NCBI GenBank assembly: GCA_022496805.1
Contig: CM040088.1
Location: 18,135,001 to 18,199,000, forward strand
Direction of reading: 5' to 3'
DNA length: 64,000 nucleotides
Source: Pohlia nutans
Lineage: Eukaryota > Streptophyta > Bryopsida > Bryales > Mniaceae
Shown here: piece by piece, positions 33,240-45,194 of the stretch
Layout of the letters: every line of letters starts with the position of its first letter
Numbering within the stretch: the stretch's first letter is position 1
Notes under the pieces: model-generated
Database searches by the model: none
Told to the model about the DNA's origin: nothing
Seen by the model: the letters and a program-made list of their open reading frames with translations, nothing else
Program-made: the position numbers and the translations under genes

Positions 33240-34165
33240 CCTAATGGGCGTCCGATCTGATGGACTGTTTCTTTCCGTACTCGCTAGCTGGGTTCCGAAA
33301 ACAGGTTACCTATTCGTGTCCCATTCGCCCACAACCGGTGCACTTCATGTTTCGCCGGGGGTTTTCGCCGGTACTTGTTGAAGGGGTGTTGTGTCTTCTC
33401 GGCTTCGGTAGTCCTTCTTCAGCTGTTCGGGCCGAATCTACCGCTTCCGAAAATGTCTGCTGACGTAAACCAACGGTGGCAACTTGAAGGTACTCCAGTA
33501 ATCTTGCACGGAAGTTACGCAACATAAACATATCGTCAGGGGGGACTGTTAGATTTTTCACCAGTTGTTGTAAACGCTCGGCATAATCATCTACAGATTC
33601 ATTCGGTAGCTGAATGAGGGTTCGGAATTGAATGTACGTCTGATCATCGATCTTGATGGTTCGGTAACGTCGTTTGAACGCGGTGAAGACATTTTAGAGT
33701 GTATTAGTCGGATGGATCTTCATGTGATACGCAAACCAATTGGATTCCTTCTCGGTGAGAGAATTACCGAACAATTTGAGCTGGACGAAAGTTTGATTTT
33801 CGCCATTCAGTAATATGGTTGCCTTGAATTTCCGGCAGTGGATTTCGGGACACTTACCCGACTTGTATTTTGGATACAATACGGCTTTCCTGGCTTTAAG
33901 AGTGGTTCGACGGGCGGGAGGTGGTGTTGTATCCCTTGGTACATCGCGAGGTCGGTAGGTAAGGGTCGGTACCCCAGGAGCCACGATTCGTCGGGGCTGT
34001 GGATAGTTGTAGGAACATGCTATGGATGGATGGTCGGTATTGCCACAAAATGTGCAAAAACGAATAGGGGGACGGTGGCGTACCTGATGTGGTTGGTGAT
34101 GATGTGGATAGGCCACTATACCGAACGGTTGCTGCCTTGCTGGAGGGTAGTTGACACCCGGAATT
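33240..34165 (-). pseudogene. Retrotransposon gag (Ty3/gypsy-like), broken
   Basis: One minus-strand frame is open with two internal stops. It starts with a Pro/His-rich part holding a CCHC knuckle (CTFCGNTDHPSIAC), then a region of gag capsid type (NWFAYHMKIHP, FKRRYRTI, LPNESVDDYAERLQQLV). It ends with a second CCHC knuckle (CTGCGRMGHE-stop-VTC). The stops are a TAA at 33694-33696 and a TAG inside the second knuckle near 33308. Both could come from CAA or CAG by C-to-T change. No protease or RT was found next to it, so this is a fragment. A knuckle on each side of the capsid region is unusual. Confidence 0.75.
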
Positions 34166-34446
34166 TGTCATGGGATGACCGTGTGGTGAACCGACTGAGT
34201 GGGTCCTTTGTTTTGTCCAGGAAAAAAAATTCCAATTCCTTGTAAAGGCCAGTACCAAAATTTAAGATGTCCCAAAGGCGTGTAAAAATAAATAAGAAGT
34301 TGATCAAATCATGAAAAATAATAATTTTAAAGTGTGATCAAATGTACATATTTGGAAGAACTACACTTCAAACTTCAATGACTCATAACTTGTTTATGCT
34401 ATTTTATAGTGTCTACCTTTGAAAGGGGGGAGTAGTCCTACACCAA

Positions 34447-34552
34447 TGATTTTTTGTCCAGTGGACATTGTACCATAGGTGGACCAAACATACACTTTAT
34501 TCACGACGACCTCAAAAGAGGACCTGAATTCCTATCCATCCATCCATCCATT
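34447..34552 (+). mobile_element. LINE-type 3' tail, copy with (TCCA)n end
   Basis: It begins 'gtccagtggacattgtacc', contains 'ctttattcacgacgacctc', a stem-loop (gacctc-aaa-gaggac) and ends in 'tccatccatccatcc'. Same order as the other tails, but the terminal simple repeat is TCCA instead of TCTA. Confidence 0.65.
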
Positions 34553-35061
34553 ATTTGAAATTGATTAACAGGTATTACCTTCTTCATGATTCATGGATTT
34601 AGAAGCCATTCTCCGAGACTTGAGGGTCCATAGGATAATGATCAATGGATTTTTGGAAAGATGTTTACATCTATTCTAACTTTGTGACGATGCTGCAATT
34701 TTGGGAGCTTCGCAGAGAGGATTTTAGCTTTCGCCTGTGTGACACAATTTTTTATGATTTAAGTAAACAAAGTGCATTGTATGAAAGTATATAGCCTTTG
34801 TAAGTAAATAAAAATAATATTTTTTAATGACACGGTTTCTATCACAATGTTCTATACTATAATATACTCATGCCTTTATTTTATTTTATTTTTCCATAAC
34901 ATATTTTGTATTTGATACGAATTTATCCATTTTTAATAAAAAAATTCATGATAATTTCAAATCTTTAAAAAAAATTAAAGTATTTATTGCTTGTAAGAGA
35001 TATGTAATTTCAATTATATTTTAAATTATTCATATGTAATGGTAATATGAAACATACGAAG

Positions 35062-35168
35062 TAGATAGATAGATAGATAGAAACTCCGGCCTTTTTCAAG
35101 GCCGGCGTGAATAAAGTGTCTGTTCGTAATGTTAATGACCTAGTGCCCACCGGACAAAGGGCCATTGA
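35062..35168 (-). mobile_element. LINE 3' tail with stem-loop and (TCTA)n
   Basis: Read on the minus strand it runs gtccggtgggcac..., 'actttattcacgccggcct', the hairpin CCGGCCTTGAAAAAGGCCGG, then AGTTTC and a TCTA repeat ending at 35062. It probably is the 3' end of the LINE whose coding part lies at 35992-36705. Confidence 0.7.
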
Positions 35169-35319
35169 AACAAAACTACTCTCCTCTGTCGAGAATAGAC
35201 ACTTTAGTAACCAGTAACCAATAACCAATAAAAGTAACCATAAGCTGTTGGTTGGGTAATTGTTTGAGTATAAGTTGGTTTTTGGTAAGTTGTAAGATCG
35301 CCAAGTCATGAGTTCTGCG

Positions 35320-35375
35320 GTTGGTTGGTGGAGGGCTATGTATCATACTATGTGGTCCAGGTTCGATTCCCGTTG
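35320..35375 (+). other. tRNA-like A/B box motifs, possible SINE remnant
   Basis: A good B box (ggttcgattcc) lies at about 35360, about 40 bp after an A-box-like word (tggttggtgga). The T-stem does not pair well and no acceptor stem is present, so this is not a tRNA gene. It may be a decayed tRNA-derived SINE inside the LINE 3' region. Confidence 0.3.
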
Positions 35376-35991
35376 GGTCTATTTGAGTAGTAGTTTGATA
35401 TACATGACTTGGTGCTGCTAGTGAGTTTATCATAGGCATGAAAGTTGTACCAACCAACCGGCCCCTACCCACCTTCCTGAGACAAGTGGTGACACCGTCC
35501 TAGTTGTTTAAAATAAATAGTGGTCTTCACCACTACCCCCTCTTTTATTCTATTGGTATTGATTGGTTGTTTTCTATTCGTCTTTTATGTAGAAGGATTG
35601 ATCCGGCATATTGTATAGCAACAATGTTTATTGCTTTGAATGTGTGTTTAACAGAGGTTTCAGATAATTTAAATTTTTTTTCGAGTTGTTTCATTGAGTG
35701 GACGTGCGTAGTTCCTCTAGCTCCAGCCGAGATGACTATAAGTGGATCTACTTTCCATCCTTGGTGAATGATGCTATTAATTAATGGTTGATATTCTTGC
35801 ATTTTATTGTCTATTGTATCTTGTGAGAATCTGTCATTAGTGTATGTGAATTCAATAAATTTTACGGTGAGGTTGTCTTCTGGGTTTAGTAGTGGAACAC
35901 TTTGGTGTGGAAGTTCTTTAATACATAGAAGATCGGGTTTGAATCTAGCATTACAGTGGCATCTTTGTTGTCTACATGTACAAGGTAGGAG

Positions 35992-36705
35992 CTATAAGGG
36001 GACTGTATTTTCTTGTGGGTTGTTGTTAAATGTCCCTGCATTCATGAGGGTGTAGCATCTTGATTTTTGTGATGATAAAATTAGTTTTCTTAGTTCCCAT
36101 ACTGCTTTGTTATGTCTTTTGGTTCTAAGGGCATTTATGTGGTGTTGGTTGCATTTTAGGAGTACATGGAGCCATGTATCTGCATCAAAGGAGTTGCAAA
36201 TCGAGCATGTGATTGATGGAAACCTTTCTATGCCAAAAAATAGTTGTTTTCTAGCATTGCACATGTATTGTCCAGTACGGAATTTTAGTAGGCTTGTTTT
36301 TTGTGAATCTGTTATTGCAGGGTTAGACCAAAAATTATTGGATATTTCATTATCTATGTCATGGTTCATTGTCCATTTGCTAATGTTGGGGAATCGTTGT
36401 GCCATTATTTCTAAGTTGTTTTCACGGTCGTGTTTAGTGATGTATGTTTCAAGGCATCTGACAGGGCCTTTGTCAAGTCGCTTTCTTGGTTCATGCCATG
36501 TGTCTTTTTGAAAGTAGTATGGTGTAGTATGTGCAAACTCATATGATTTGGAGGCGAATCTATATTTCTTTCTAGTACCGTTTTTTGCAAGTTGGTCTGC
36601 TTGTTCATTTCCGTCAATGTTTGAACATACAAAGTAAAGGATATTGAAGTTTGATAGAATGATTCTACAAAGATTAGATTCAACACTATTTATCTTTGTA
36701 ATCAA
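35992..36705 (-). pseudogene. LINE (non-LTR) C-terminus: RNase H end and zinc motif
   Basis: A 237-codon open frame. The N-terminal end has the last RNase H motif (NIDGNEQADQLAKNG). The C-terminal part has the zinc motif typical of plant and animal LINE reverse transcriptases (C-x2-C-x9-H-x4-C: CSICNSFDADTWLHVLLKC). The reverse transcriptase and endonuclease parts are missing upstream of about 36720, so the copy is 5' truncated, as usual for LINEs. The 3' untranslated part and tail run to 35062. Confidence 0.8.
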
Positions 36706-36899
36706 ATCATTGAAAGCAAGCTTGTTATTATTTATTAGATTCTCATTTACTTTTGTACTAAAAGAATGTCAACACTTTTACTTTAATGAATTTAAGAATC
36801 TCTCTACTACACAAGACTTTGAAGCGTTGCAATTAAACAGGTTTATCAAATAAAGCAAATTAATAATTGGTTTTTCTTTAATCCTTAAGTACCTAAATG

Positions 36900-37785
36900 G
36901 CTAAAAGAAATGAATTGTTCTCATATTTATAAAAATTGGAATGAATCTTTTAAACACCCCCTTTCAACGAAAATAACAAAATATACCAAAAGAAATAATA
37001 ATGCCCTATATTTTTTTAAAAGAGAATGGATTGAAAATGGGTTGAGAGGGTTGTAGAAGTGGGGGAGTACTTGCTGGTGTGAGGAGGCGAGAAGTAAGGT
37101 TTGCAGCAAATGTCTGAGTGTTGGATTTTGAAGTCGGAGATGTACCAACTTGGGTTGTAGCTTCCGTGGGTGACAATCTTGTTCTAGACAAAGCGCTTTC
37201 CAAGGCACTTTTTGCTCTGCAAACGGGCTCATAAACAAGCCCAAGCGTTCCCTAGTGTTAAAAGCAGGTTCCAAGCATTGGAGCGGTGTTCCCGTGCAAA
37301 ATTGGCCTTAGCGACACATTCTATAAGGGCCTGCCAATTTTGCAAACTAATTCAGCTGCAAACTAGCATGAATCACTCACATCTAATCTTAACGACTCCT
37401 TGGGTTTTGTCATGCACCACTTCCTTGAGCGGATTCGCGGTTAATAGTGTTACCATGGTATCACTCCACTACAAGCAAACCCGTCACTTTTCACTTACTG
37501 AAATCAAGGAAACCCTTGTCCTATGCAATGAAAAGCACCGACCAATTCTAGAATGGCTCAAAACAGTGCAGTGAGAAGTAACCAATTTCCTTGTAGCCCT
37601 CGTGGGGCGTCTAAATCTTCATGTCATGCCAGGGTCGCTAGATCGGACCAAGTGCTTGTCGATTCGACATGGGCGTAGGGGCGCTTGTGTCCCACTAGCA
37701 CGGCACCCATCCCTCGTCATGGTCACAGGAACTCAAAAGAGTTCTCCAGAGGCTGGAATTCATGACTGTGAATGACAATCAAGTT
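36900..37785. other. Intergenic region, no supported gene
   Basis: Frames of 60-120 codons occur on both strands and overlap each other. None has a motif. Confidence 0.35.
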
Positions 37786-37789
37786 TGTG

Positions 37790-38267
37790 AATGACATTCA
37801 AAGATGATTTTTTTTTTAATATAAAAAATAAAAATCTTTTCAAACAGGAAATCAATTCTACTTTCCAACCCAATTTGAATCATATCAATCCGAGTTAAAC
37901 TCCACCGAGGATAATTTTTCAAAGACAAACACCTCAACATTGTCCTAGTGTTATAAAACTTACTATATTAGGAAAGTGATCCTTTTAAATTTTTGCCTTT
38001 TTAAATTTTAGAAAAGAATGTCTAGTTTTAACCAATCATCAAATTCTAAAAATAAAATTGTAATTTTGGTGAATATTCAATGATAAATACTTCTAAATTT
38101 ATTAAATGAGTGTTTAGAACATTTTTTGAAAGTTTGACCGTACAGATAATTATTAAACATCATGCTTCTCATTTTCTCTTTTAAACCAAACTTCATCAAA
38201 GTTGCAAAATTAACATTTTATAACACATCCATACTTTGCCCTTACCCCTCTATTGTTTACGGGTTAA
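37790..38267 (+). mobile_element. Left-truncated copy related to the 0.56-kb TTAA family
   Basis: It shares 'ttaaactccaccgagga', 'acctcaacattgtc', 'tctagttttaaccaatca' and 'aacttcatcaaagttgca' with 45350-45590 and 46620-46750. It ends gtttacGGG-TTAA at 38267. The left end is not recognisable. This subtype differs from the 27719 subtype in the right half. Confidence 0.6.
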
Positions 38268-38783
38268 ATCTGTCATTTTGAAACCATTTTGGTCCTTTAG
38301 GGGGTTAAGTTTCTAATAGCTTTAGTTTTCTAAAGTCTTTTCAATATCTTATAGTCGACTGATGGAAACTTTTGCTCTACTTTTGTAAATATTTTTCATC
38401 TTACTTTTTATGCCTTTACTTTCCACTAAATATGCAATGCTAAATTAAACTAAATCCCTCTCATTCTTGATTTTGGTTTATTTGTTGAACCCTAGAGTGA
38501 AAAGGGAAGTGATTGTTGAAGTTCGCGTGGGTTTCATCAACCAGGGCGGGGCTACTTGCGTGCGTTCCTTGGACTTGGCGATGGCGGAGCAGGGACTCGG
38601 GATCATAAGTATTAGACGCCATCGCTCTCCACACAATAAAGCTCTCTCTCTCATCGTCGCCGTTTCGCAATAAGGTCGCAAGACACAGATTGAGCGAAGA
38701 GCCTAATATTGTGATTTTCGTGGTGAGAATTGATTGAGGAAGTGATTTTCGGGGTTAGTTAGGGTTTAGGGAGGCAGCGAGCC

Positions 38784-41700
38784 ATGGAGGGGTTGAAGAA
38801 GTTGGAGTATCTGTCGCTGGTGTCCAAGGTGTGCACGGAGTTGGAGGCGCACATCGGGTGCAGCGACAAGACGTTGGCGGAGTTCATCATCGATTTGGCG
38901 CACAAGAGCGAGACGCAGGAGCAGTTCGGGAAATCCCTGAAAGCTTCCGGCGCGGAGATGCCGGAGTATTTCGTCAAGACATTGTTGACGATCATCCACG
39001 CCATCTTGCCGCCGGTGGACCGCGCGAAGTTGAGCAAGGGTTTAGCCAGCGGCGACAAGGACTTGAAGCGCTCTGCGTTTCCGGGGCTGGCCGTGCCGGA
39101 CAGCAGGCAGCGCGTCCGGGAGTTGGAAGACGAGCTCGCGGCCGATGGAGTCGGGGTTAGGGTTTCGGACGCCCCTCGTGATGACGGTGTCAGAGATAAT
39201 AGGGAGCATCGGAGGGACAGAGAGAGAGGTGGTGATTCTAGGGTTCGCGATGGTGATAGGGCTCGAGATGGTGATAGGGTTAGGGATAGTAGAGATGGCA
39301 GGAGAGATGAGCGTCGGGGGAGAGGCTATGACCGCGATGATGATCGGGAGACGGGCGGGGGACGAGCTAAGGACCGCGGTGGTAGGGATCGAGGTAATGG
39401 CAGAGGTAATAGAGGTAGGGACGATGATTACGAGGAGATTGTTAGGGCGCCGGCGATGGTGGACGAGCCGGAGCTCTATGGGATTTACAAAGGGCGAGTC
39501 TCCCGGATTATGGACTACGGTTGCTTTGTGCAGTTGTTAGGCGTTAGGGATCGGAAAGAAGGTCTCGTTCACGTGCATAATATTGCGTCGCGGCGCGTTG
39601 TGAATGCTAAAGATGCCGTGGAACGGGACCAGGAGGTTTGGGTGAAAGTGCTGTCTGTCAGTGAGAAGAAGATTAGTCTGAGTATGCGAGACGTGGATCA
39701 AAAGACAGGCGAAGATTTGCTTCCTATGAAACGCAGCACGGCTGAGGAAGAGAATGCTTTTCGTGCTAATCCGTCTAGCTCTAGCTTGGCTCCCGAGATG
39801 CGGAAGGGGCTGTCGGGGATTACTATTGTTGAAGAAGATGAGAACACGTCGAATCGCAGGCCGATGAAGAGGATGAGCTCTCCCGAGCGATGGGAGGCCA
39901 AGCAGCTGATTGCGTCTGGGGTTTTGGGTGTCAAGGACTACCCTATGTATGATGATGATGGCGGAGGAATGTTGTATCATGATGAAGGTGCGGAAGAGGA
40001 GCTCGAGATTGAGCTGAATGAGGACGAACCGGCTTTTCTTCGTGGTCAGACACGATACTCAGTTGATGTGTCTCCTGTGAAGATTGTGAAGAACCCTGAT
40101 GGCTCGTTGCAGCGAGCTGCTATGACACAGTCCGCGCTTGCGAAAGAGCGGCGCGAGTTGCGAGAGCAGCAACAACGGACGATGCTGGATTCCATTCCGA
40201 AGGATCTGAACAGGCCGTGGGAGGATCCCATGCCAGAGACTGGTGAGCGGCATCTCGCCCAGGAGCTCAGGGGAGTGGGTCTGTCGGCGTACGATATGCC
40301 GGAGTGGAAGAAGGATGCGTTTGGAAAGGCTCCCACTTTCGGCCAGCGGTCCAAGCTTTCGATTCAGGAACAGAGACAGAGTTTGCCTATCTATAAACTT
40401 AAGAATGAACTCATCAAGGCTGTGAATGACAATCAAGTTTTGGTTGTGATTGGAGAGACAGGCTCGGGGAAAACGACGCAGATGACTCAGTACCTCGCGG
40501 AAGCTGGGTACACTACCAGGGGGAAGATAGGCTGCACTCAACCCAGGCGAGTCGCTGCTATGTCTGTGGCCAAGAGAGTAGCAGAGGAGTTTGGATGCAG
40601 ACTTGGGGAGGAGGTGGGGTATGCAATCCGGTTTGAGGATTGTACAGGACCCGAAACGGTGATCAAATATATGACAGACGGAATGCTGTTGCGGGAGATT
40701 CTGATCGACGAGATGTGTGCTTCTTATTCCGTCATCATGCTTGATGAAGCTCACGAACGTACCATCCACACAGATGTGTTGTTTGGGCTTTTGAAGGGGC
40801 TTGTGAAACGCAGACCTGATCTGAGGCTCATCGTCACCTCTGCAACATTGGACGCGGAGAAGTTTTCGAGATACTTTTTCGACTGCCCTATTTTTACCAT
40901 TCCTGGAAGAACTTATCCTGTGGAAATATTGTACACGAAGATGCCGGAGACGGATTACTTGGATGCTGCACTGATTACTGTCATGCAGATTCATCTTACA
41001 GAACCTGAAGGGGATGTCCTTATCTTTTTGACAGGACAAGAGGAAATTGATACGGCATGTCAAATTCTGTTTGAGCGGATGAAGGGTTTAGGGCCTAATG
41101 TTCCGGAACTTATTATCCTTCCCGTTTACAGTGCTCTGCCGAGTGAAATGCAAACCAGGATTTTCGAAGCCCCACCACCAGGTACAAGAAAGGTGGTCGT
41201 TGCAACGAACATTGCTGAGGCTTCTCTCACCATCGATGGAATTTACTATGTCGTGGATCCTGGATTTGCGAAGCAGAATGTTTACAACCCCAAGCTAGGT
41301 TTAGACTCTCTGGTGATCACTCCCATATCGCAGGCCTCTGCAAGGCAACGAGCTGGACGTGCAGGAAGGACAGGACCTGGGAAATGCTACCGATTGTACA
41401 CAGAAAGCGCTTATCGGAATGAGATGCTGCCCACAACAGTACCAGAAATTCAGAGGGTTAATCTGGGTTTGACAACTCTGACAATGAAAGCCATGGGAAT
41501 CAACGATCTCCTATCATTTGACTTCATGGATCCCCCTCCACCTCAAGCCCTTATTTCTGCTATGGAACAGCTGTACAGTCTTGGAGCTCTGGATGAGGAG
41601 GGACTACTCACAAAACTGGGAAGGAAGATGGCAGAGTTTCCTCTGGAGCCACCTCTTTCTAAGATGCTCCTTGCCAGTGTAGACTTGGGTTGCAGTGACG

Positions 41701-42347
41701 AAATCTTGACCATTATTTCCATGTTGCAAGCTCAGAACATTTTTTATAGACCGCGAGAGAAACAAGCACAGGCTGATCAGAAAAGAGCCAAGTTTTTCCA
41801 AGTAGAGGGTGATCATTTGACCCTGCTGGCAGTCTATGAAGCTTGGAAGGCAAAGAACTTTTCAGGTCCTTGGTGTTTTGAGAATTTTGTACAATCTCGG
41901 TCATTGAGGAGGGCACAAGATGTGCGAAAGCAGCTTCTTACAATCATGGACAGGTATAAGTTGGACGTGGTGAGTGCTGGCAAGAATTTTACAAGGATAA
42001 GAAAAGCAATAGCAGCAGGATTTTTCTTCCATGCAGCTCGGAAGGACCCCCAGGAGGGCTACCGTACTCTGGTGGAGAACCAACCAGTTTATATTCATCC
42101 AAGTAGTGCTTTATTTCAGAGGCAACCTGACTGGGTTATATACCATGAGTTGGTCATGACCACAAAGGAGTATATGCGCGAAGTGACTTTGATGGACCCC
42201 AAATGGTTGGTTGAGTTGGCTCCACGTTTTTTCAAAGTTGCTGATCCCACAAAAATGAGCAAGAGGAAACGGCAGGAGCGAATTGAACCTCTGTATGATC
42301 GGTACCATGAGCCAAATTCATGGCGTCTGAGTAAAAGACGGGCTTAA
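38784..42347 (+). CDS. PRP22: Spliceosomal DEAH-box RNA helicase PRP22/DHX8
   Basis: A single open frame of 1187 aa, the usual length for plant PRP22. Residues 1-110 form the helical N-terminal domain. Residues 120-215 are rich in Arg, Asp and Gly. An S1 RNA-binding domain runs at about 233-310 ([19 protein letters not shown]). The helicase core starts near 535: [10 protein letters not shown] (about 557), MLDEAHERT (653), [10 protein letters not shown] (686), [23 protein letters not shown] and [17 protein letters not shown] (855). The winged-helix, ratchet and OB parts follow to the end ([20 protein letters not shown]-like [17 protein letters not shown]). The S1 domain plus the intact DEAH core identify PRP22 among the related helicases (PRP2, PRP16, PRP43 lack S1). 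It releases spliced mRNA from the spliceosome in the nucleus. Intronless, as I recall for the Arabidopsis gene. Confidence 0.97.
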   Translation: MEGLKKLEYLSLVSKVCTELEAHIGCSDKTLAEFIIDLAHKSETQEQFGKSLKASGAEMPEYFVKTLLTIIHAILPPVDRAKLSKGLASGDKDLKRSAFPGLAVPDSRQRVRELEDELAADGVGVRVSDAPRDDGVRDNREHRRDRERGGDSRVRDGDRARDGDRVRDSRDGRRDERRGRGYDRDDDRETGGGRAKDRGGRDRGNGRGNRGRDDDYEEIVRAPAMVDEPELYGIYKGRVSRIMDYGCFVQLLGVRDRKEGLVHVHNIASRRVVNAKDAVERDQEVWVKVLSVSEKKISLSMRDVDQKTGEDLLPMKRSTAEEENAFRANPSSSSLAPEMRKGLSGITIVEEDENTSNRRPMKRMSSPERWEAKQLIASGVLGVKDYPMYDDDGGGMLYHDEGAEEELEIELNEDEPAFLRGQTRYSVDVSPVKIVKNPDGSLQRAAMTQSALAKERRELREQQQRTMLDSIPKDLNRPWEDPMPETGERHLAQELRGVGLSAYDMPEWKKDAFGKAPTFGQRSKLSIQEQRQSLPIYKLKNELIKAVNDNQVLVVIGETGSGKTTQMTQYLAEAGYTTRGKIGCTQPRRVAAMSVAKRVAEEFGCRLGEEVGYAIRFEDCTGPETVIKYMTDGMLLREILIDEMCASYSVIMLDEAHERTIHTDVLFGLLKGLVKRRPDLRLIVTSATLDAEKFSRYFFDCPIFTIPGRTYPVEILYTKMPETDYLDAALITVMQIHLTEPEGDVLIFLTGQEEIDTACQILFERMKGLGPNVPELIILPVYSALPSEMQTRIFEAPPPGTRKVVVATNIAEASLTIDGIYYVVDPGFAKQNVYNPKLGLDSLVITPISQASARQRAGRAGRTGPGKCYRLYTESAYRNEMLPTTVPEIQRVNLGLTTLTMKAMGINDLLSFDFMDPPPPQALISAMEQLYSLGALDEEGLLTKLGRKMAEFPLEPPLSKMLLASVDLGCSDEILTIISMLQAQNIFYRPREKQAQADQKRAKFFQVEGDHLTLLAVYEAWKAKNFSGPWCFENFVQSRSLRRAQDVRKQLLTIMDRYKLDVVSAGKNFTRIRKAIAAGFFFHAARKDPQEGYRTLVENQPVYIHPSSALFQRQPDWVIYHELVMTTKEYMREVTLMDPKWLVELAPRFFKVADPTKMSKRKRQERIEPLYDRYHEPNSWRLSKRRA

Positions 42348-43995
42348 GCGTTTGGGGCAATCTCAGGGCAAGGAAAGTCACCCTCTGGAGTCCAATATGC
42401 TGGGTGGAGGAGATGTTATGAGTTCAAAGAGAATGAGTGGGGAATGACTGTCACGAAGCAAACTTTGCAGCAACTTCTCTGGCCTGCTGTTTTGCTGCAC
42501 TAAGGCTCGACGACCATATCCTTCCAGCATTAGCAGGTGATGTTCATTTAATGATCCGGTGCTTCACTGCATAATATAGCGTGGAGATCATTAGTGCTCA
42601 GTCACAACTGCAGCAGGTGTATCAACTTGTTTGCCTTACTAGACACAACTCTTAGTCTCATGAGTCTGTCAAGAGAAGTCTTCTCACGAACTGTGTACTC
42701 TATGCCTGTGCTCAACAGGGTTGTTTGTTGTTCACTGTGAAGGCAATTTAGAAAGTTCCTGTTTTGGCACAAATAGTTTCAGCTGAGAGTTACGTCAGTT
42801 CTATAGGAAGCTGTAAATGGCTTTTAGTTCGGCGTAGGTCTAATTCATAAATAGATCCAAGGCCACGGAACTGATGCTCTTAGAAGCTTTTATCTTGACA
42901 GTTCCATCGATGTGCAGTGCTGGACATTGGAGGACCCATCGTATGGGTACTGACTTGTTATGTCAGTTGCTCCATATTGCAATTTTGTTAACATGTAGTA
43001 GTTCAATGAACTGAAGGGCTGTTTCTGATTATTATTCTGTGCTAGCCATTGCGAAAGTTTGGGCATTGTATTATTATTTTGTTCAGGTACTGGATATGCA
43101 ACCAGGATGCGAACTGATTCTGACAGGAGTTCATTTGGCATAATTAGGAAGCAGTATATGTCCCTGTTAGATGGATGGTGATTCTTGCTCAAGTACAGGC
43201 AATATTAAAGACGGAGAGATTTCTGTGTTGAAAGAGCTCTGGATCAGTGGTTGTTTGCAACTGTGTAACTTAGATGATATTGTATTCCGTCATTCGCTGC
43301 TCAAGTGAGTTAGGCTCTAGATGTTTTGTTGAGTAACTTGGTTCACCATACACTTGTAACATTCAGTAGCCTTCGTGCACACTGCCTTTCCTTCATGCAT
43401 TCTGCTCATCATTTTGAGCCTCCATCTGTTCACTTAGCTACTGATGAAGTACATTATGGAATATTTCACACTATCTACTGTAGAGCTATCTACTGTAGAG
43501 CCAAGGCAGAGGCAATGCAGAGCGATTTGGAATTGACCAATCAAAATTTTGATATTTGACATATCAAAACTTTAAATGTAAGACACAAATAGGGTGGTTT
43601 ACCTTATAAAGGGTGTCGAAAAGCTCATTGCAATCTTTGCTCCACAATTTGTTGCCAAATCAGGCACTAAATTCGTCTTTCCTCAAAGTCCTAGCAATCT
43701 CATAGAGTTTGGATTCTAAGAGTCTCTTTCTACCTGAGCCAAGGGGCAAGGGCCTAGTATGAAACACACAAATCTTGACTTGCGATTGGTGTAAATCTAG
43801 AAATTAGCCCCAACCCCAAGGGCATTCCACTTGAGGCCAAGGGCTGTATTTTAACCCCTAAATGTCTAAATGCTTGGGCCTATGACTATGGAATCATGTG
43901 CTAAATGTGACACTCAATTTTGCCACTACAAATAAGATAAGAATTCATTTTTGGTAGATGAAGCCATGTGTCTATTACAAATGAGAGGAGAGTGG
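42348..43995. other. 3' flank of PRP22, no other gene
   Basis: Presumed 3' UTR and spacer. A 15-bp unit (ctatctactgtagag) is repeated twice at 43469-43500. The right part contains a TTAA-group end (TTAACCCCTAAATGTC) near 43852. Confidence 0.4.
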
Positions 43996-44004
43996 TTTTG
44001 TTCC

Positions 44005-44103
44005 AATGGCCCTTAGTCCGGTGGGCATTGGGTCATTAACATTACGAACAGACACTTTATTCACGCCGGCCTTGAAAGAGGCTGGAGTTTCTATCTATCT
44101 CTA
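44005..44103 (+). mobile_element. LINE-type 3' tail, (TCTA)n end
   Basis: It runs from 'cccttagtccggtgggcattg' parts through 'actttattcacgccgg' and the stem-loop CCGGCCTTGAAAGAGGCTGG to 'agtttctatctatct'. The stem has a G-T pair in place of one G-C pair of the copy at 35062. Confidence 0.7.
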
Positions 44104-44576
44104 TTACAAATCATGAATTTTTTATAACATAATGTTCTTTAGAGGCCCATTGTTGCACCTCCGAATCTCAAGCACCTGTTAGAGGATCAGAGGAATCGCA
44201 AAGCATTTTCTTTAACTTCAGCTGGGTTAAGCAATGAGGGTTGAAGAGTTGAATTATTTTATTTGCAGTTTCTTTACAGTGTAAAGGGTGTGGTCTAGCA
44301 AGGGCATAAAAATGAAATTACTATGATTTTTTGAAGTGATTGTAAAGAAAATTCATATCAATTACAAAATATGCTCCAAAATTCTAATTTTCTTACCAAA
44401 GGTGTAAATTACAATGAAAAAAATTATAGTAAATGAAAATCATCCTTATGTCTAAATTTAAAAAAATCTCTAAACCATGGTTAACTTGTAACTCCAATAA
44501 AACATTCAATTTTAAGAGTTTTCCAAAAATTCAAAGGAGTAAACTAAGACTAGACTTATAAAACTTCATTTTATTA

Positions 44577-44637
44577 GCTAAGTACAAATGCAATTAGCTA
44601 AATACAAATGCAATTAGCTAAATACAAATACAATTTG
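44577..44637. repeat. 20-bp tandem repeat, three units
   Basis: The unit agctaaatacaaatgcaatt is present three times with one or two changes. AT-rich intergenic DNA without other signals surrounds it. Confidence 0.8.
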
Positions 44638-45194
44638 CATGACCTAAATTTAGTTTAAGGTGAAAAAACAGAAAAATCCAAAATATACTATATGATGAAC
44701 CATTTTTATGACTCTTTTTGTAGTTGGGACCACTTGTAAAACCTAGAAATAGCTTGCAAGACATGAATTTAACTTAAAGAGGTGGCATGGCCAACAAAAA
44801 TCCTTCATGAAAATAATCGGATGGAAATCATCCATTTAGCATTTGGAATTGAACAATGAATTACATTGAAAAGTCACATTCTGGCTTCAACGTCGCTTAG
44901 GGGTTAATGAGTTGATATGATATTGTAATGCGGTCCGACACGGCTCCAATTCAAATTCTTGGGGTCCTCCGAGAATGAAAAACCAACTCTTCGCCTAAGG
45001 GTTGTGCTAGGACCTCTCTCTTCTTCACGTCTACTTAGCCTCTGCTTTAAGTTGGCTTGAAGTTTGCTTGACCCTTGGCTTGTGTGGAAAGCAGCCCTAA
45101 CATCACTTGTGGACCAACGTTGACACCTTATTGAAATTCTAAAGATGAGCATGAAAGTTTACAACCTCAAAATCATACTTATACATTTTGATAA

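Noticed and set aside
35320..35375. tRNA gene
   Set aside because: A B box is present, but the T-stem mispairs and there is no acceptor or anticodon stem.
40059..41063. 334-codon minus-strand ORF
   Set aside because: It lies fully inside the PRP22 helicase and has no motif. It is a shadow of the GC-rich coding sequence.
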